From positions 1 to 49,703 of the forward strand of contig NZ_QFQZ01000029.1 in the NCBI RefSeq assembly GCF_003243465.1: DNA of 49,703 bases, read 5' to 3'. The notes under the pieces are model-generated. The model ran no database searches and had not been told where the DNA came from. It was given only the letters and a program-made list of their open reading frames with translations. This stretch comes from Caulobacter segnis. GTDB taxonomy: Bacteria; Pseudomonadota; Alphaproteobacteria; Caulobacterales; Caulobacteraceae. This document shows positions 31,784 through 41,206 of this stretch, piece after piece (the stretch's first letter is position 1; each line of letters starts with the position of its first letter). Both the position numbers and the translations under genes were made by a program.

Positions 31784-32995
31784 CTACCAGTTGAACATCG
31801 TGCCGTCCTGCAGGCGGTTCACAGGCAGGTAGGCGCGCTTGTACTCGTACTTGGACGCCAGCTCTTCGTCGATGTCGACACCCAGGCCCGGCTTGTCGCC
31901 CGGATGCAGCATGCCGTCGTTGAAGGTGTAGGCGTGCGGGAACACCGCGTCGGTCTCCGGCGTGTGGCGCATGTACTCCTGCAGGCCGAAGTTCGGGATC
32001 GACATGTCGAAGTGCAGGGCCGCGGCCATCGTGATCGGCGACAGGTCGGTGGCGCCGTGGCAGCCGGTCTTGACGTGGTGCAGGTCGGCGAAGGCGGCGA
32101 TCTTCTTCAGGTTGGTGATGCCGCCGGCGTGCAGCACGGTGGCGCGCAGGTAGTCGATCAGCTGCTCTTCGATCAGCTGCTTGGCGTCCCAGACGTGGGC
32201 GAAGATCTCGCCGACGGCCAGCGGCGTCGTGGTGTGCTGGCGGATCAGGCGGAAACCGCCCTGGTTCTCGGCCGGGACCGAATCTTCCATCCAGAACAGG
32301 CGGTAGGGCTCCAGGTCCTTGCCCAGGCGCGCGGCCTCGATCGGGGTCAGGCGGTGATGGACGTCATGCAGGAGGTGGACGTCCCAGCCCAGGACTTCAC
32401 GCGCCTTTTCGAACAGCTGCGGCACGTGCTTCAGATAGGCGGCGGTCGACCAGACGTTTTCGGTCGGCAGGTTGCCGTCAGCGGGCTCGTAGAACATCTT
32501 GTCGCCCGACACGCCGTAAGTGCTGGCCAGGCCCGGAACGCCGGTCTGCAGGCGGATGGCCTTGTAGCCCATGGCCTTGTACTTGACGGCTTCGGCGATC
32601 GTCTCGTCGATGGTCTCGCCGTTGGCGTGGCCATAGACCGTGACGCCCGTGCGGCAGGCGCCGCCCAGGAGTTGATACACGGGCAGGCCGGCGACCTTGC
32701 CCTTGATGTCCCACAGCGCCATGTCGACGGCGGCCAGCGCGGTCATGGCCACCGGGCCGCCGCGCCAGTACGAGCCGCGATAGAAGAACTGCCAGATGTC
32801 CTCGATCTGGTGGGCGTCGCGGCCGATCAGCGAGGGGATCATGTGATCCTGCAGGAAGCTGACCACCGAAAGTTCGCGGCCGTTCAGGGTGGCGTCGCCG
32901 ACCCCCGTGACCCCGTCTTCGGTGGTGATCTTCAGGGTGACGAAGTTGCGGCCGGGGCAGGTGACGATGACCTTGGCGTCGATGATCTTCAGCAT
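31784..32995 (-). CDS. manD: D-mannonate dehydratase (enolase superfamily)
   Basis: Converts D-mannonate to 2-keto-3-deoxy-D-gluconate, a central step in glucuronate breakdown. The 403-residue protein has the full ManD active site: Arg148, Tyr160, metal ligands Asp211 (HDVHH), Glu237 (WMEDSVPAEN) and Glu263 (GEIF), and catalytic His213. These match the known ManD residues (Tyr159, Asp210, His212, Glu236, Glu262) with a shift of one. N-terminal capping domain and QEYMRHTPETDAVFPHAYTFNDG near the end are also typical. Divergent from the GntR gene. The rest of the pathway (isomerase, fructuronate reductase, kinase) is not in the window. Confidence 0.96.
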   Translation of the reverse strand: MLKIIDAKVIVTCPGRNFVTLKITTEDGVTGVGDATLNGRELSVVSFLQDHMIPSLIGRDAHQIEDIWQFFYRGSYWRGGPVAMTALAAVDMALWDIKGKVAGLPVYQLLGGACRTGVTVYGHANGETIDETIAEAVKYKAMGYKAIRLQTGVPGLASTYGVSGDKMFYEPADGNLPTENVWSTAAYLKHVPQLFEKAREVLGWDVHLLHDVHHRLTPIEAARLGKDLEPYRLFWMEDSVPAENQGGFRLIRQHTTTPLAVGEIFAHVWDAKQLIEEQLIDYLRATVLHAGGITNLKKIAAFADLHHVKTGCHGATDLSPITMAAALHFDMSIPNFGLQEYMRHTPETDAVFPHAYTFNDGMLHPGDKPGLGVDIDEELASKYEYKRAYLPVNRLQDGTMFNW

Positions 32996-33025
32996 GGACC
33001 TAGTCGTTAAGCGTGAGGAGGAAAT

Positions 33026-33036
33026 TGGCCTGACCA
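33026..33036. promoter_or_regulatory. Candidate GntR operator at manD promoter
   Basis: TGGCCTGACCA (in TTGGCCTGACCAG), a degenerate dyad TGGYCWGRCCA that fits the FadR-type TNGT-N3-ACNA layout on the minus strand with one mismatch. It lies 31 nt before manD and in the spacer shared with the GntR gene. The same bases occur before the GH2 gene at 23543. Confidence 0.6.
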
Positions 33037-33154
33037 GTTTTAGCCACTTATCAGACGAGACGCTAGAGCCGTCGACGAAGGTCGGGTAGCGCTGTCACGT
33101 CCCTTGCCATAGGCTGCAACGTCCCGCGCGTCTGGGAATGGACTGAACACACAC

Positions 33155-33916
33155 ATGACCACTTCGACCACAGAAGGCCGTAAGCTCTACCAGCAGGTGG
33201 CCAGCGCGATCGCCGAGGCGATCCGTGAAGGGGCCCACAAGCCCGGCCAGCGCCTGCCGTCCGAGCGTGACCTGGCGGAGGACTACAAGGTCAGTCGCCC
33301 GACCGTGCGCGAGGCGATGATCGCGCTGGAAATCCAGGGCCTGGTCGAGGCCCGGCACGGCTCGGGCATCTATGTCACCGACGCGCCTCGCGCCCAGGGG
33401 TCCGCGCCCGAACTGGACATCGGCGCCTTCGAGCTGACCGAGGCCCGCCGCCTGATCGAGGGCGAGGTCGCGGCGCTGGCCGCGGCGACGATCACCGACG
33501 AGGAGCTGGTCGAGCTGGCGACGATCATGGACGACATGGTCGTGGAGAACGACAAGGACGTGCGCGGCGAAGGCGCCGATCGCCGCTTCCACGTCACGAT
33601 CGCCCGCGCCAGCCGCAACAGCGCCCTGGTCAATGTGGTCGAGACCCTGTGGGACCAGCGCTACAAGTCGCCGCTGTGCCGCGCCATGCTGGAGCGCGCG
33701 CGCCAGGTCGGGGTGCGCCCGCGCATCGACGATCACCAGGAGATCCTGCTGGCCCTGAAGGCGCGTGACCCCGCCGCCGCCCGCAACGCCATGCGCGAGC
33801 ACCTGGGCCGCGTCATCGACAACCTGCTGACCGCCACCGAGATCGACGCGCTGGAACGGGCTCGCAGCGAAGTGGCCGCCCGCCGCGTCGAACTCGCCCG
33901 CCGCTCGGCGATCTAG
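33155..33916 (+). CDS. GntR-family regulator, FadR/UxuR-type
   Basis: A 253-residue regulator. The N-terminal winged helix is LYQQVASAIAEAIREGAHKPGQRLPSERDLAEDYKVSRPTVREAMIALEIQGLVEARHGSGIYV, the classic GntR signature. The C-terminal all-helical FadR (FCD) domain has the metal-ligand histidines in FHVTIARAS and DDHQEILLALKARD plus MREHLGR. Such regulators (UxuR, ExuR) sense uronates or their breakdown intermediates. It is divergent from manD, and the shared operator-like site suggests autoregulation and control of manD. Confidence 0.95.
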   Translation: MTTSTTEGRKLYQQVASAIAEAIREGAHKPGQRLPSERDLAEDYKVSRPTVREAMIALEIQGLVEARHGSGIYVTDAPRAQGSAPELDIGAFELTEARRLIEGEVAALAAATITDEELVELATIMDDMVVENDKDVRGEGADRRFHVTIARASRNSALVNVVETLWDQRYKSPLCRAMLERARQVGVRPRIDDHQEILLALKARDPAAARNAMREHLGRVIDNLLTATEIDALERARSEVAARRVELARRSAI

Positions 33917-34364
33917 CTTTACCGCCAGAAAGCTGCGCCAACGCCCCTCGCCGTGCGCGAGGGCGCGCTCCCGCGCGCGCCTTCCAAAAACGGCCGAGCA
34001 ATCCCCCCGAGCATCAACTTCAGTATAGAAGCCTTATTGAAAGTCGATGCAACGCGTCTCGAAAGTATCTCGCCGTTCGCCGAACGCCAATTGTAGAGTT
34101 GTTATCCGAAATTTGGGCCAATTCTGTCCAGAATGTTTCACCCCGGAAACCATTAAAACTCAATGAGACCTCAATCGCTGAAGTAAGTGGCGAGAAAGAT
34201 ACAGTTTCACGACAATAATAATGCAAATCGCGTCACGCGATTGACCACTTCGCCGCACCGCTCCTAAGCCGCCTGCAACCGCCGGATCGCGACGGGAAAT
34301 GTCTTGCATCGGACCGTGAGGACGCCGGCGTTCGCGTCGGCGAGGGCGGTCCAAAGGATCGAAG
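33917..34364. other. 448-bp intergenic region before TonB receptor
   Basis: Near 33963-33978 a stem GCGCGC-TCCC-GCGCGC could end the GntR transcript but lacks a T run. The rest (34015-34250) is unusually AT-rich for this genome and probably holds the receptor promoter and a long leader. TTGGGCCAA at 34116-34124 is a short dyad. No ORF of protein character. Confidence 0.45.
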
Positions 34365-37214
34365 ATGAAGTATCAGATTACCCGGGGTCGCCTGCTGGCG
34401 ACGACGATGATCGCGGGCGTGACGGCTCTGGCCGGCTTCGCCGCGAACGCCCAGACCGCCGCGCCGGCCGCCCAACCGGCCGCCGAGCAGAACAACGAGA
34501 TCGACGCGGTCGTGATCACCGGCTCGCTGCTGCGCCGGTCGGACACGGCGACGCCCTCGCCGGTCACGGTCCAGACGAGCGAGCAGCTCAAGGCCCAAGG
34601 CATCACCACCGTCTCCGACGCCATCCGCAGCCTGTCGGCCGACAACTCCGGCTCGATCCCGGCCGCCTTCGGCAGCGGCTTCGCCGCCGGCTCGACGGGC
34701 GTGTCGCTGCGCGGCCTGTCGGTGAACTCGACCCTGGTGATGATCGACGGCCTGCGGAACGCCAACTACCCGCTGGCGGACGACGGCCAGAAGGCGTTCG
34801 TCGACCTGAACTCGATCCCGTTCAACGCGGTCGAGCGCATCGAGACCCTGAAGGACGGCGCCTCGTCGCTGTACGGCGCCGACGCCATCGGCGGCGTCGT
34901 CAACATCATCATGAAGTCCAACTACCAGGGCATGAGCGCCGACGCCTCGTACGGCAAGAGCCAGCACGGCGGCGGCGACCAGTATCGCTTCAACGCCGAC
35001 ATCGGCCACGGCGACCTGGATACCGACAAGTACAACGTCTATTTCGACGTCGAGTACCAGCTGGACAAGCGCATCCGCGGCGACCAGCGCGGCTTCCCGT
35101 TCAACACCAACGACCTGTCCTCGATCCCCGGCGGCGAGAACAACAACCCGCAGACGGGCGGCTCCACCTTCTACGGCAACGTCAAGCGCGCCACCCTGAC
35201 GACGCCGGGCAACCTGGCCTCGGGCCTGGCGATCGACTCGCCGTCCAACGTCTGGCAGCCCCTGCGCACCTGCGCCGCCAACGCGCCGCTCACCAGCCAG
35301 TACGATGAAGACGGCGTGTTGATGGGGACCTACTGCGCCCAGAACATCGCCAACCTCGCCGACATCCAGCCCAAGCAGTCGCGCATCGGGACCTACGGCC
35401 GCTTCACCTTCAAGCCGACCGACAATCTGGAAGCCTATCTCTCGGGCAGCTTCATCCAGAGCAAGACCTCGGTGAACGGCACGCCGGTCAGCATCTCGTC
35501 CAGCACGCCGAACAACCTGTCGAACCTGGTGCTGCCGGTTTATGTCTGCTCGTCGGGCGTCAGCTGCGCCACGGCCGCCGACCGCCGCCTGAACCCGAAC
35601 AACCCGTTCGCGTCCACCGGCGACTACGCCCTGATCAAGTACCGCTTCAGCGACCTGCCCGCGACGGCCAACTACACCAACCGCATGTTCCGCATGGTCG
35701 GCGGCGTGAAGGGCTCGGCGGCCGAGTGGAACTACCAGGCCAACCTGGTGATCGCCCACGACACCCTGGAAAGCGCCCAGACCGGCTTCCTCAGCTACAA
35801 GCAGCTGATGAGCGACATCAATACGGGCGCCTACAACTTCGTCGATCCGTCGAAGAACAGCCAGGCCGTCCGTAACGCCCTGTCGCCGACCCTGGCCAAG
35901 ACCTCGACCACGGACCTCGACTCGATCAACGTCCAGGCCTCGCGCAGCCTGTTCAGCCTGCCGGGCGGCGACGCCCAGCTGGGCGTCGGCGGCGAGTTCC
36001 GCTACGAGGCGACCAACGACCCGGCCCTGAACCCGGTCAACGACGCCCAAGGCCTCGGCAACGCCCGCACCCAGGGCAACCGCACGGTCGCCTCGGCCTT
36101 CGCCGAACTGGGTCTGCCGGTGCTGAACCAGGTCGAAGTGAACCTGTCGGGCCGCTACGACCACTATTCCGACTTCGGCGACAACTTCTCGCCGAAGCTC
36201 GGCGTCAAGTACACGCCCATCAAGTCGCTGGCCCTGCGCGGCACGATCTCCAAGGGCTTCCGGGCGCCGAGCTTCTCCGAAGCGGGCAACTCGGCCAGCC
36301 AGGGCTTCACGAACTTCTCGTTCAAGGCTGACCAGTACGCCGCGTTCCGTGAGGCCCACGGCAACAACGAGTACACCAAGGCCTACTCGCTCTCGGCGAT
36401 CACCACGGCCAATCCGGACCTGAAGCCGGAGAAGTCGACCAGCTACACCCTCGGCGCGGTGTGGGCCCCGACCCGGACCTTCAGCGTCTCGCTGGACTAC
36501 TATCACATCAAGAAGACCGACGTGATCGCCCAGGCCAGCGCGGGCACGGCCCTGGCCGCCTACTACGCGGGCCAGGCCATCCCGGCCGGCTACGTCGTGA
36601 CGCCGGACGCGGTGGACCCCGAGCACCCCACGGCCCTGCCGCGCGTGCTGTCGATCGCCTCGCCGTACATCAACGCCGACTCGCTGATGACCAGCGGTCT
36701 GGACCTGAACGTCCAGGCCTCGTTCTTCCTGCCGGCCGACGTGAAGTGGACGACCAACGTCGAGGCCACGACCATCTTCGACTACCAGTACACCCAGGAC
36801 GGCGAGACCTACGACTACGTCGGGACCGAAGGCCCCTACGCCCTGTCGTCGGGCGCCGGTACGCCGAAGAACCGCCTGCAGTGGACCAACACCTTCGAGC
36901 GCGGCCCGCTCCGCGTCACGGGCGTGATGAGCTATGTCAGCGGCATGCGCCAAGGTGACGACAGCTATCAGGAAGGCTGCCTGTACGGCGACGCGGCCTT
37001 CAATTGCCGCATCAAGTCGTTCACGACCGTCGACCTGACGGGCGCCTACGACGTCACCGACAAGGCCACGGTCTATGCCGACGTGATGAACCTGTTCGAC
37101 ACCGGCCCGATGTTCAACCCGGCCAACTACGCCGCGACGAACTGGAACCCGACCTACTCGCAGTCGGGCATCGTGGGCCGTTACTTCCGCGTCGGCATGC
37201 GCGTGAAGTACTAG
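34365..37214 (+). CDS. TonB-dependent outer-membrane receptor, peptide-locus type
   Basis: A 949-residue receptor. Signal peptide to ~30 (ALAGFAANAQ), then a low-complexity linker and TonB box AVVITGSLLRR. Plug domain: TPSPVTVQTSEQLKAQGITTVSDAIRSL, VSLRGLSVNSTLVMIDGLRNAN, VERIETLKDGASSLYGADAIGGVVNIIMK. Barrel ends RYFRVGMRVKY, with a terminal aromatic. The ITGSLLRR start and the downstream M14 peptidase recall receptor-peptidase pairs that import peptides. Ribosome site AAGGAT. A terminator follows at 37312. Confidence 0.95.
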   Translation: MKYQITRGRLLATTMIAGVTALAGFAANAQTAAPAAQPAAEQNNEIDAVVITGSLLRRSDTATPSPVTVQTSEQLKAQGITTVSDAIRSLSADNSGSIPAAFGSGFAAGSTGVSLRGLSVNSTLVMIDGLRNANYPLADDGQKAFVDLNSIPFNAVERIETLKDGASSLYGADAIGGVVNIIMKSNYQGMSADASYGKSQHGGGDQYRFNADIGHGDLDTDKYNVYFDVEYQLDKRIRGDQRGFPFNTNDLSSIPGGENNNPQTGGSTFYGNVKRATLTTPGNLASGLAIDSPSNVWQPLRTCAANAPLTSQYDEDGVLMGTYCAQNIANLADIQPKQSRIGTYGRFTFKPTDNLEAYLSGSFIQSKTSVNGTPVSISSSTPNNLSNLVLPVYVCSSGVSCATAADRRLNPNNPFASTGDYALIKYRFSDLPATANYTNRMFRMVGGVKGSAAEWNYQANLVIAHDTLESAQTGFLSYKQLMSDINTGAYNFVDPSKNSQAVRNALSPTLAKTSTTDLDSINVQASRSLFSLPGGDAQLGVGGEFRYEATNDPALNPVNDAQGLGNARTQGNRTVASAFAELGLPVLNQVEVNLSGRYDHYSDFGDNFSPKLGVKYTPIKSLALRGTISKGFRAPSFSEAGNSASQGFTNFSFKADQYAAFREAHGNNEYTKAYSLSAITTANPDLKPEKSTSYTLGAVWAPTRTFSVSLDYYHIKKTDVIAQASAGTALAAYYAGQAIPAGYVVTPDAVDPEHPTALPRVLSIASPYINADSLMTSGLDLNVQASFFLPADVKWTTNVEATTIFDYQYTQDGETYDYVGTEGPYALSSGAGTPKNRLQWTNTFERGPLRVTGVMSYVSGMRQGDDSYQEGCLYGDAAFNCRIKSFTTVDLTGAYDVTDKATVYADVMNLFDTGPMFNPANYAATNWNPTYSQSGIVGRYFRVGMRVKY

Positions 37215-37311
37215 GGCGTGAGGCCGATGGTCGCCGGTTTCGGCGGCCACCACGCGCCACGCGAAACAGCTATCTCGCGTACGGACCAGCAGTACGGTCC
37301 GATGAGATGGA

Positions 37312-37340
37312 GGGGTCGTCCGAAAGGACGGCCCCTTTTT
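37312..37340 (+). terminator. Rho-independent terminator after TonB receptor
   Basis: Stem GGGGTCGTCC / GGACGGCCCC (one G-T pair) with a GAAA tetraloop and five T. It lies 97 nt after the receptor stop. Confidence 0.88.
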
Positions 37341-37459
37341 CTTGCCATGAAAAAATGGGCTGGCCGAGGCGTTGCTCCGGGTGCGGAAATCCGATCCAGC
37401 TTCGTCTTTCAAAGGGAGAGCGCGCCTCGCTGCGAAGCGCGCGGGTTAGGGGTGATGCG

Positions 37460-40213
37460 ATGACGCGTGGCGGAGCGATGGCCGGTGCGGCCCTCGGCGT
37501 GGTTCTGGCGTTCGGCCAGATGGCTTATGGCGGCGGCGCGGTCGCCGCGGACATCACCCCGCCCGACAAGGCTTTCGCCCAGCCGATCGGCAGCGACTAC
37601 TTCCTGGCCGACTACACCGCCTACGAGGCCTATCTGAAGACCCTGGCCGGCCAGTCCGACCGCATGAAGCTGGTCGACATCGGCAAGACCGAGGAAGGCC
37701 GCACCCAGTGGATGGCCGTGGTCTCCTCGCCCGCCAACCTGGCCAAGCTGGACCGTCTGAAGGAAATCTCGCGCAAGCTGGCCAAGGCCGAGGGCGTCTC
37801 CAGGGAAGAGGCCGCCAAGCTCGCCGCGGAGGGCAAGGCGATCGTCTGGATCGACGCGGGCCTGCACGCCACCGAGACCATCACCTCGCAGGGCCAGATC
37901 CAGGTGCTCTACCGGATGCTGACGGCCAAGGATCCCGAGACCCTGCGCCTGCTGGACGACTGCGTGATCCTGTTCGCCCACGACAACCCGGACGGCATGG
38001 AGCTGGTCAGCGACTGGTACATGCGCAACGCCGATCCCAAGAAGCGCGAATTCAACTCCCTGCCGCGCCTCTATCAGAAGTACGTCGGCCACGATAACAA
38101 CCGCGACAGCTTCATGTCGGCCATGGCCGAGACCACCAACGTGAACAAGCAGCTGTTCCGCGAGTGGTACCCGCAGATCGTCTACAACCAGCACCAGACC
38201 GGCCCCAACGGCATGGTGGTGTTCGTTCCGCCGTTCCGCGACCCGTTCAACTTCAACTACGACCCGCTGGTCATGACCGAGCTGCAGGAAGTCGGCATGG
38301 CCATGCACAGCCGCCTGGTGGCCGAGGACAAGCCGGGCTCGGGCGCCCGTAGCGCCGCTCCCTACTCCACCTGGCACAACGGCATGGAGCGGTCGGTCGC
38401 CTACTTCCACAATTCGATCGGCCTCTTGACCGAGATCATCGGCGGCCCGACCCCGACGACCGTCAACCTGGTGCCAGAGCTGCAGTTGCCCGGCAACGAC
38501 CGGCCCGCGCCGATCGCCCCGCGCGTCTGGCGCCTGCAGGACTCGCTGGACTACCAGATGACCATGAACCTGGCGGTCATCGACTACGCCGCCCGCAACC
38601 GCGAGCGCCTGCTCTTCAACATCTGGAAGATGGGCGACAACAGCATCAAGCGCGGCTCGACCGATAGCTGGACCATCACCCCGACCCGCGTCGAGACCCT
38701 GGCCGCCGCCGGCAAGGGCAAGCCCGGGCCGTTCGGCGCGGCCATCGACCCCAGCCTCTACAAGGCCGTGCTGCAAACGCCGGAGGCGCGTGACCCGCGC
38801 GCCTATGTGATCCCCGCCGACCAGGCCGACATGCCGACGGTCGTGGCCTTCCTGAACGCCCTGATCAAGACCGGCGTCGATGTCGACAAGGCCGACAAGC
38901 CCTTCACGATCGCGGGCAAGACCTATCCGGCCGGCTCCTATGTCGTGCGCACGGCCCAGGCCTATCGCCCGCACGTGCTCGACATGTTCGAGCCGCAGGA
39001 CCACCCGCACGACCTGGAATATCCGGGCGGTCCGCCCAAGGCGCCCTACGACGTCACCGGCTACACCCTGGCCTACCAGATGGGGATCAAGTTCGACCGC
39101 ATCCTCGACGCCTTCGACGCACCGACCTCGCGCGTGCCCGACCTGATCAAGGTCGCGCCGGGCGCGGTGAAGGGCTCTGGCGGCGCGGGCTGGCTGGTCA
39201 GCCACGAGACCAACGCCAGCTTCACCCTGACCAACCGCCTGCTGAAGGCCGGCGCCAAGGTCTACTGGCTCAAGGACGGCGCCAAGGCGGGCAAGACCGC
39301 CTTCGGCCCCGGGGCGATCTTCGTCTCCGCCTCGCCCGCCGCCAAGGCGGTGATCGACAAGGGCGTCAAGGACCTTGGGATCGACGCCTACGCCGTCGGC
39401 GGCAAGCCGTCGGGCGCGACCATCGCCCTCAAGCCCATCCGCATCGGTCTCGTCGACGTCTATGGGGGCTCGATGCCGTCCGGCTGGAACCGCTGGATGT
39501 TCGAGCAGTTCGAGGCGCCGTTCCAGGTCGTCTATCCCCAGCGCCTGGACGCCGGCGACCTCAAGAAGGACTTCGACGTCCTGGTCTTCCCGGACGGCGT
39601 CGTGCCCGGCGAGGGCGGACGCTCGCGGGGCGGCGGCGCCCAACCCAAGCCCGAGGACATCCCGGCCGAGTATCGCGCCTGGCTGGGCCGCTTCACCGAC
39701 GACAAGACGCTTTCCCAGGTCGCCGACTTCGTGAAGGGCGGCGGCACGGTGGTGGCGATCGGCGGCTCGACCCGCCTGGCCACGGCCCTGGGCGCGCCGG
39801 TCGAGCTGGCCACCGTCAAGGTCGAGAACGGCCAGCCCAAGCCCTACACCACCCGCGAACTCTACATCCCCGGCTCGGTGCTGCGCGCCAAGGTCGATCC
39901 CAAGCAGCCCCTGGCCTATGGCGCGGGCGGCGAGGTGGACGTCTTCTTCGACCGCAGCCCCGCCTTCACGGTGAAGCCCGACGTCAAGGGCGTCTCGCGC
40001 GTGGCCTGGTTCGACAGCGACAAGCCCCTGCGCAGCGGCTGGGCCGTCGGCCAGGAGAAGCTGAAGGGCTCGACGGCGATGCTCGACATCGACCTGGGCA
40101 AGGGCAAGATCTTCGCCTTCGGCCCCGAGATCACCCAGCGGGCGCAGTCGTACGGAACCTTCAAGTTCCTGTTCAATGGGCTTCTGTATGGGCCCGCGGT
40201 GAGCGGGAAGTAG
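37460..40213 (+). CDS. M14-family zinc carboxypeptidase, exported, large
   Basis: A 917-residue exported peptidase. Signal peptide to ~30 (GGAVAADITPP). The zinc site is His136 and Glu139 in WIDAGLHATETIT and His245 in VYNQHQTGPNG, with likely catalytic Glu325 in GLLTEIIGG. The M14 catalytic domain takes up the first ~380 residues; the remaining ~500 contain no familiar catalytic motif but look like an alpha/beta domain (VYGGSMPSGWNRWMFEQFEAPFQVVYPQ, DVLVFPDGVVPGE, FVKGGGTVVAIGGSTRL), similar to a glutamine amidotransferase-like fold without clear catalytic residues. It sits 245 nt after the TonB receptor, past a terminator, so it has its own promoter or read-through. Likely trims peptides in the periplasm or outside. 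Confidence 0.9.
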   Translation: MTRGGAMAGAALGVVLAFGQMAYGGGAVAADITPPDKAFAQPIGSDYFLADYTAYEAYLKTLAGQSDRMKLVDIGKTEEGRTQWMAVVSSPANLAKLDRLKEISRKLAKAEGVSREEAAKLAAEGKAIVWIDAGLHATETITSQGQIQVLYRMLTAKDPETLRLLDDCVILFAHDNPDGMELVSDWYMRNADPKKREFNSLPRLYQKYVGHDNNRDSFMSAMAETTNVNKQLFREWYPQIVYNQHQTGPNGMVVFVPPFRDPFNFNYDPLVMTELQEVGMAMHSRLVAEDKPGSGARSAAPYSTWHNGMERSVAYFHNSIGLLTEIIGGPTPTTVNLVPELQLPGNDRPAPIAPRVWRLQDSLDYQMTMNLAVIDYAARNRERLLFNIWKMGDNSIKRGSTDSWTITPTRVETLAAAGKGKPGPFGAAIDPSLYKAVLQTPEARDPRAYVIPADQADMPTVVAFLNALIKTGVDVDKADKPFTIAGKTYPAGSYVVRTAQAYRPHVLDMFEPQDHPHDLEYPGGPPKAPYDVTGYTLAYQMGIKFDRILDAFDAPTSRVPDLIKVAPGAVKGSGGAGWLVSHETNASFTLTNRLLKAGAKVYWLKDGAKAGKTAFGPGAIFVSASPAAKAVIDKGVKDLGIDAYAVGGKPSGATIALKPIRIGLVDVYGGSMPSGWNRWMFEQFEAPFQVVYPQRLDAGDLKKDFDVLVFPDGVVPGEGGRSRGGGAQPKPEDIPAEYRAWLGRFTDDKTLSQVADFVKGGGTVVAIGGSTRLATALGAPVELATVKVENGQPKPYTTRELYIPGSVLRAKVDPKQPLAYGAGGEVDVFFDRSPAFTVKPDVKGVSRVAWFDSDKPLRSGWAVGQEKLKGSTAMLDIDLGKGKIFAFGPEITQRAQSYGTFKFLFNGLLYGPAVSGK

Positions 40214-40231
40214 GAGGCGTCCAATCCCCCC

Positions 40232-40364
40232 CCCGACCTCCCCGGCGAATGCCGGGGCCCAGATTCATCCGGAGCGTCTTGGGATGACGCGACACCGCGT
40301 GGCGCGATCGGGACAAGCGTCCGTGGGCTCGATCTGGGTCCCGGCATTCGCCGGGAAGGTCGGG
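40232..40364. repeat. 133-bp element with 32-bp inverted terminal repeats
   Basis: Left arm 40232-40263 and right arm 40333-40364 are reverse complements with 30 of 32 matches. Each arm holds a smaller dyad (CCCGGC..GCCGGG around GAAT). The inner 69 nt has no ORF. It could form a long hairpin in RNA, and may be a non-autonomous repeat. Confidence 0.75.
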
Positions 40365-40407
40365 TTCTTTGGACGCCGGGACGGACCCTGGTCGCCCTCG
40401 CCGAACG

Positions 40408-40528
40408 CCTCCCTTCCCCCTTGATGGGGGAAGGGCCGGGGATGGGGGTGATTGCTGAGGTCGGTCAGCGCCCCACGTCCACGGCAGCAGCACCCCCACC
40501 CTACCCTCCCCCATCAAGGGGGAGGGGC
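40408..40528. repeat. Second inverted-repeat element
   Basis: Arms around 40409-40450 and 40491-40528 are reverse complements with small gaps. Each arm carries a purine/pyrimidine dyad CCCCC-TTGAT-GGGGG. The inner ~40 nt is unremarkable. Confidence 0.7.
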
Positions 40529-40563
40529 TTAGGTCGTTCTTCGACCTTGAGCGGACGTTAGGG

Positions 40564-41115
40564 TCAGTGAGTCCCGCAGACTTTCGCTGTCGGCACGAAA
40601 CGGATGAGGCTGAGTTTGTCCGACTGCCACAGGTAGTAGCTCATGCCGGCCCTCCTCGCGTCCTCGTTGGGCGTGCCGAACACGATTAGCAGTCGACTGT
40701 CCTTCCGATAGTTCAGCGTCTCCACGTTGGCGTTCCCGGCGTCGAGGATTAGCGCGCTCGCATTTCTAAGCTGGGGCGGGAAGAACACCTCTCCGCTGTT
40801 AACGTCCAGGATTGCGGGGCACACCGTGGCGGCTCCGCATCCGATGTGGATTAGAACGTAGTGACCGGCGAAGTTTGGAGGCTGCTTCGCTCCTTCCCGA
40901 ATGATCGTGCGGTAGAGGTGGGCCGTCCCCCTACTAACGTTCGGGGAAACTGGGTTCGATGGGCGCGATGGAGCGGGTGCGGGATAGCGAGCGAAAACCT
41001 CGTTCGACAGGAGACGGCCGAACGCCGCATGGCACGGAGGTAACTCCGTCTCCGCTCCGATGGCGGGGGAAGCCCCGAACAACAAAAGGCTCAACGAAAG
41101 GGCCAGTCTCATCAT
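40564..41115 (-). CDS. Secreted hypothetical protein
   Basis: A 183-residue protein with a signal peptide to ~20 (LSLSLLLFGASPAIGAE). Mature part contains FAGHYVLIHIGCGAATVCPAILDVNSGEVFFPP and DSRLLIVFGTPNEDARRAGMSYYLWQSDKLSLIRFVP, with cysteines near 28, 93, 98 and 180 that may form disulfides in the periplasm. The pattern resembles small uncharacterised secreted proteins found across proteobacteria; I cannot name a function. ATG could also be 41112. Confidence 0.8.
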   Translation of the reverse strand: MMRLALSLSLLLFGASPAIGAETELPPCHAAFGRLLSNEVFARYPAPAPSRPSNPVSPNVSRGTAHLYRTIIREGAKQPPNFAGHYVLIHIGCGAATVCPAILDVNSGEVFFPPQLRNASALILDAGNANVETLNYRKDSRLLIVFGTPNEDARRAGMSYYLWQSDKLSLIRFVPTAKVCGTH

Positions 41116-41206
41116 GCCGGGACGCTACACGGTCGGGGACCACTTTCCACCCATGTTCGAAGTTCACAGCGTCCTCTAAAGTGCGCCTTCACTGCCGGAG
41201 GAGCAC

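Larger units (their letters stand above)
40214..40563. other. 350-bp intergenic region made of inverted repeats
   Basis: No ORF of protein character. It consists of two inverted-repeat elements listed separately (40232-40364 and 40408-40528), each rich in GC. Both resemble repeats I associate with Caulobacter intergenic space, though I cannot count copies here. Confidence 0.6.

Noticed and set aside
34233..37412. Long minus-strand open frame (1,059 codons) opposite the TonB receptor
   Set aside because: Antisense shadow; the plus-strand frame has signal peptide, plug and barrel motifs.
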